Shown here: one piece after another, positions 63,498 through 64,000 of the stretch
How the letters are laid out: each line of letters starts with the position of its first letter
Position numbering within the stretch: the first letter of the stretch is position 1
Source of the DNA: Variovorax sp. Root411
GTDB lineage: Bacteria > Pseudomonadota > Gammaproteobacteria > Burkholderiales > Burkholderiaceae_C
Length of the DNA: 64,000 bases
Assembly (NCBI RefSeq): GCF_001425205.1
Contig: NZ_LMDW01000001.1
Coordinates: 1,928-65,927, forward strand
Direction of reading: 5' to 3'
Program-made: the position numbers and the translations under genes
The notes under the pieces: model-generated
Databases searched by the model: none
The model's input: only the letters and a program-made list of their open reading frames with translations
What the model was told of the DNA's origin: nothing

Positions 63498-63682
63498 AGA
63501 AAAATCCAATGCTCAATTATCGGAGCAACGCGTGAGAGTTGCAAAGTGCTCGTTCACACCGTGCTCCATTTATGTGGTTGTTATGTTGCTCGCATGCGTC
63601 GCGCGGTGTCGGTCAATGCCTCGATCGACCGAACGCCGCGCGATTTTTTTCTTCGCACGCGCCTCGCTGATTCAGCGCCGAG

Positions 63683-64000
63683 TTACTGGCACGCTTCGCA
63701 GGTCGGATCGTCGACACCGCAGAACGCGATGTCGGTGGCGGGCATCGCGCTCATCTGTGCCTTTGCCGCAGCCGCCGCCGCTTCGAGTGCGCTCATGCCC
63801 GAGGGTGCGTCGTTGCCCGAGGACACCGCGTTGAGACGGCCCGATTGCACCGTCGATTTTTCGGCGTGCGTCGCGCTCTGCGTGCGCAGGTAGTACGTGG
63901 TCTTCAGTCCGCGCAGCCATGCGAGTTTGTAGGTGTCGTCGAGCTTCTTGCCCGATGCGCCGGCCATGTAGATGTTCAGCGACTGCGCCTGGTCGATCCA
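63683..64000 (-). CDS. nrdA: Class I ribonucleotide reductase large subunit NrdA, C-terminal part (5' end outside window)
   Basis: The frame is open to the window edge. It ends with the conserved NIYMAGASGKKLDDTYKLAWLRGLKTTYYLRTQ region read in pieces, an Ala-rich tail and FCGVDDPTCEACQ. The closing CEAC carries the shuttle cysteines that re-reduce the active site. The gap to nrdB (63498-63682) shows no clear NrdR box or terminator. It reduces ribonucleotides to deoxyribonucleotides with NrdB. Confidence 0.93.
   Translation of the reverse strand, partial: WIDQAQSLNIYMAGASGKKLDDTYKLAWLRGLKTTYYLRTQSATHAEKSTVQSGRLNAVSSGNDAPSGMSALEAAAAAAKAQMSAMPATDIAFCGVDDPTCEACQ

Noticed and set aside
63498..63682. 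NrdR boxes between nrdA and nrdB
   Set aside because: No pair of ACAC-type palindromic 16-mers was found by eye; regulation probably sits upstream of nrdA outside the window.
1..64000. tRNA, rRNA or insertion-sequence genes
   Set aside because: No cloverleaf, rRNA motif, transposase or terminal inverted repeat with target duplication was recognised anywhere in the window.

Overview
The window is GC-rich, densely coded chromosomal DNA from a betaproteobacterium. The gene orders (dapF-DUF484-xerC; hslV-hslU; a complete mraZ-to-lpxC division and cell-wall cluster), the DksA type and the histone-H1-like protein point to Burkholderiales, family Comamonadaceae, most like Variovorax. The genus is inferred from protein resemblance and was not tested by a search.

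Layout. 1-2354 is an accessory patch: the C-terminal end of an Rhs protein with an ADP-ribosyltransferase-like toxin tip, an AT-rich overlapping immunity candidate, decayed toxin/Rhs pieces and a small secreted protein. 2355-8580 holds an HCCA-isomerase-like protein, dapF, a DUF484 protein, a YdcF-like protein, xerC, rlmI and a zinc-type CobW GTPase. 8631-15151 holds a DUF945 protein, dksA with a long basic tail, a STAS protein and hslVU. 15309-34697 is the dcw cluster, mraZ-rsmH-ftsL-ftsI-murE-murF-mraY-murD-ftsW-murG-murC-ddl-ftsQ-ftsA-ftsZ-lpxC. It is all on the plus strand, with many 4-nt start/stop overlaps and a 10-nt-period array of MraZ boxes in front. 34711-45625 holds a small membrane protein, ruvC, a TPR-like protein, cdsA- and plsC-like lipid genes, a DUF2809 protein, and a minus-strand run of mtgA, aroE, a TonB-like gene, an RNase II-family gene and a YqiA-like esterase. 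45950-53142 holds a two-component pair, rodA, tldD, a lipoprotein and aroG. 53139-61494 holds a cupin, mpl, a conserved hypothetical, a TlpA-like thioredoxin, accB-accC-prmA, a DUF3426 protein and a PfkB kinase. 61577-64000 holds a histone-H1-like gene, nrdB and the 3' end of nrdA.

How the genes work together. Most of the window serves envelope growth and division. The dcw genes make lipid II and the divisome; rodA, mtgA and mpl add elongation, glycan polymerisation and murein recycling; dapF supplies meso-DAP; lpxC commits lipid A synthesis; accBC and the cdsA/plsC-like genes feed phospholipid synthesis. aroE and aroG serve the shikimate pathway.

The most interesting signal is in front of aroG. 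A 24-codon leader ORF carries seven aromatic codons in an eight-codon run. It is followed by an intrinsic terminator whose 5' arm can instead pair with a segment inside the leader ORF. This looks like a ribosome-mediated attenuator for DAHP synthase. Its start codon lies 8 nt after a -10-like box, so the leader may be translated leaderless. Other points of note are the Rhs toxin/immunity pair, a disordered insertion of about 200 residues in MurD, a similar insertion in the PlsC-like enzyme, a 91-bp dispersed intergenic repeat, and several genes whose -10-like box abuts the start codon.
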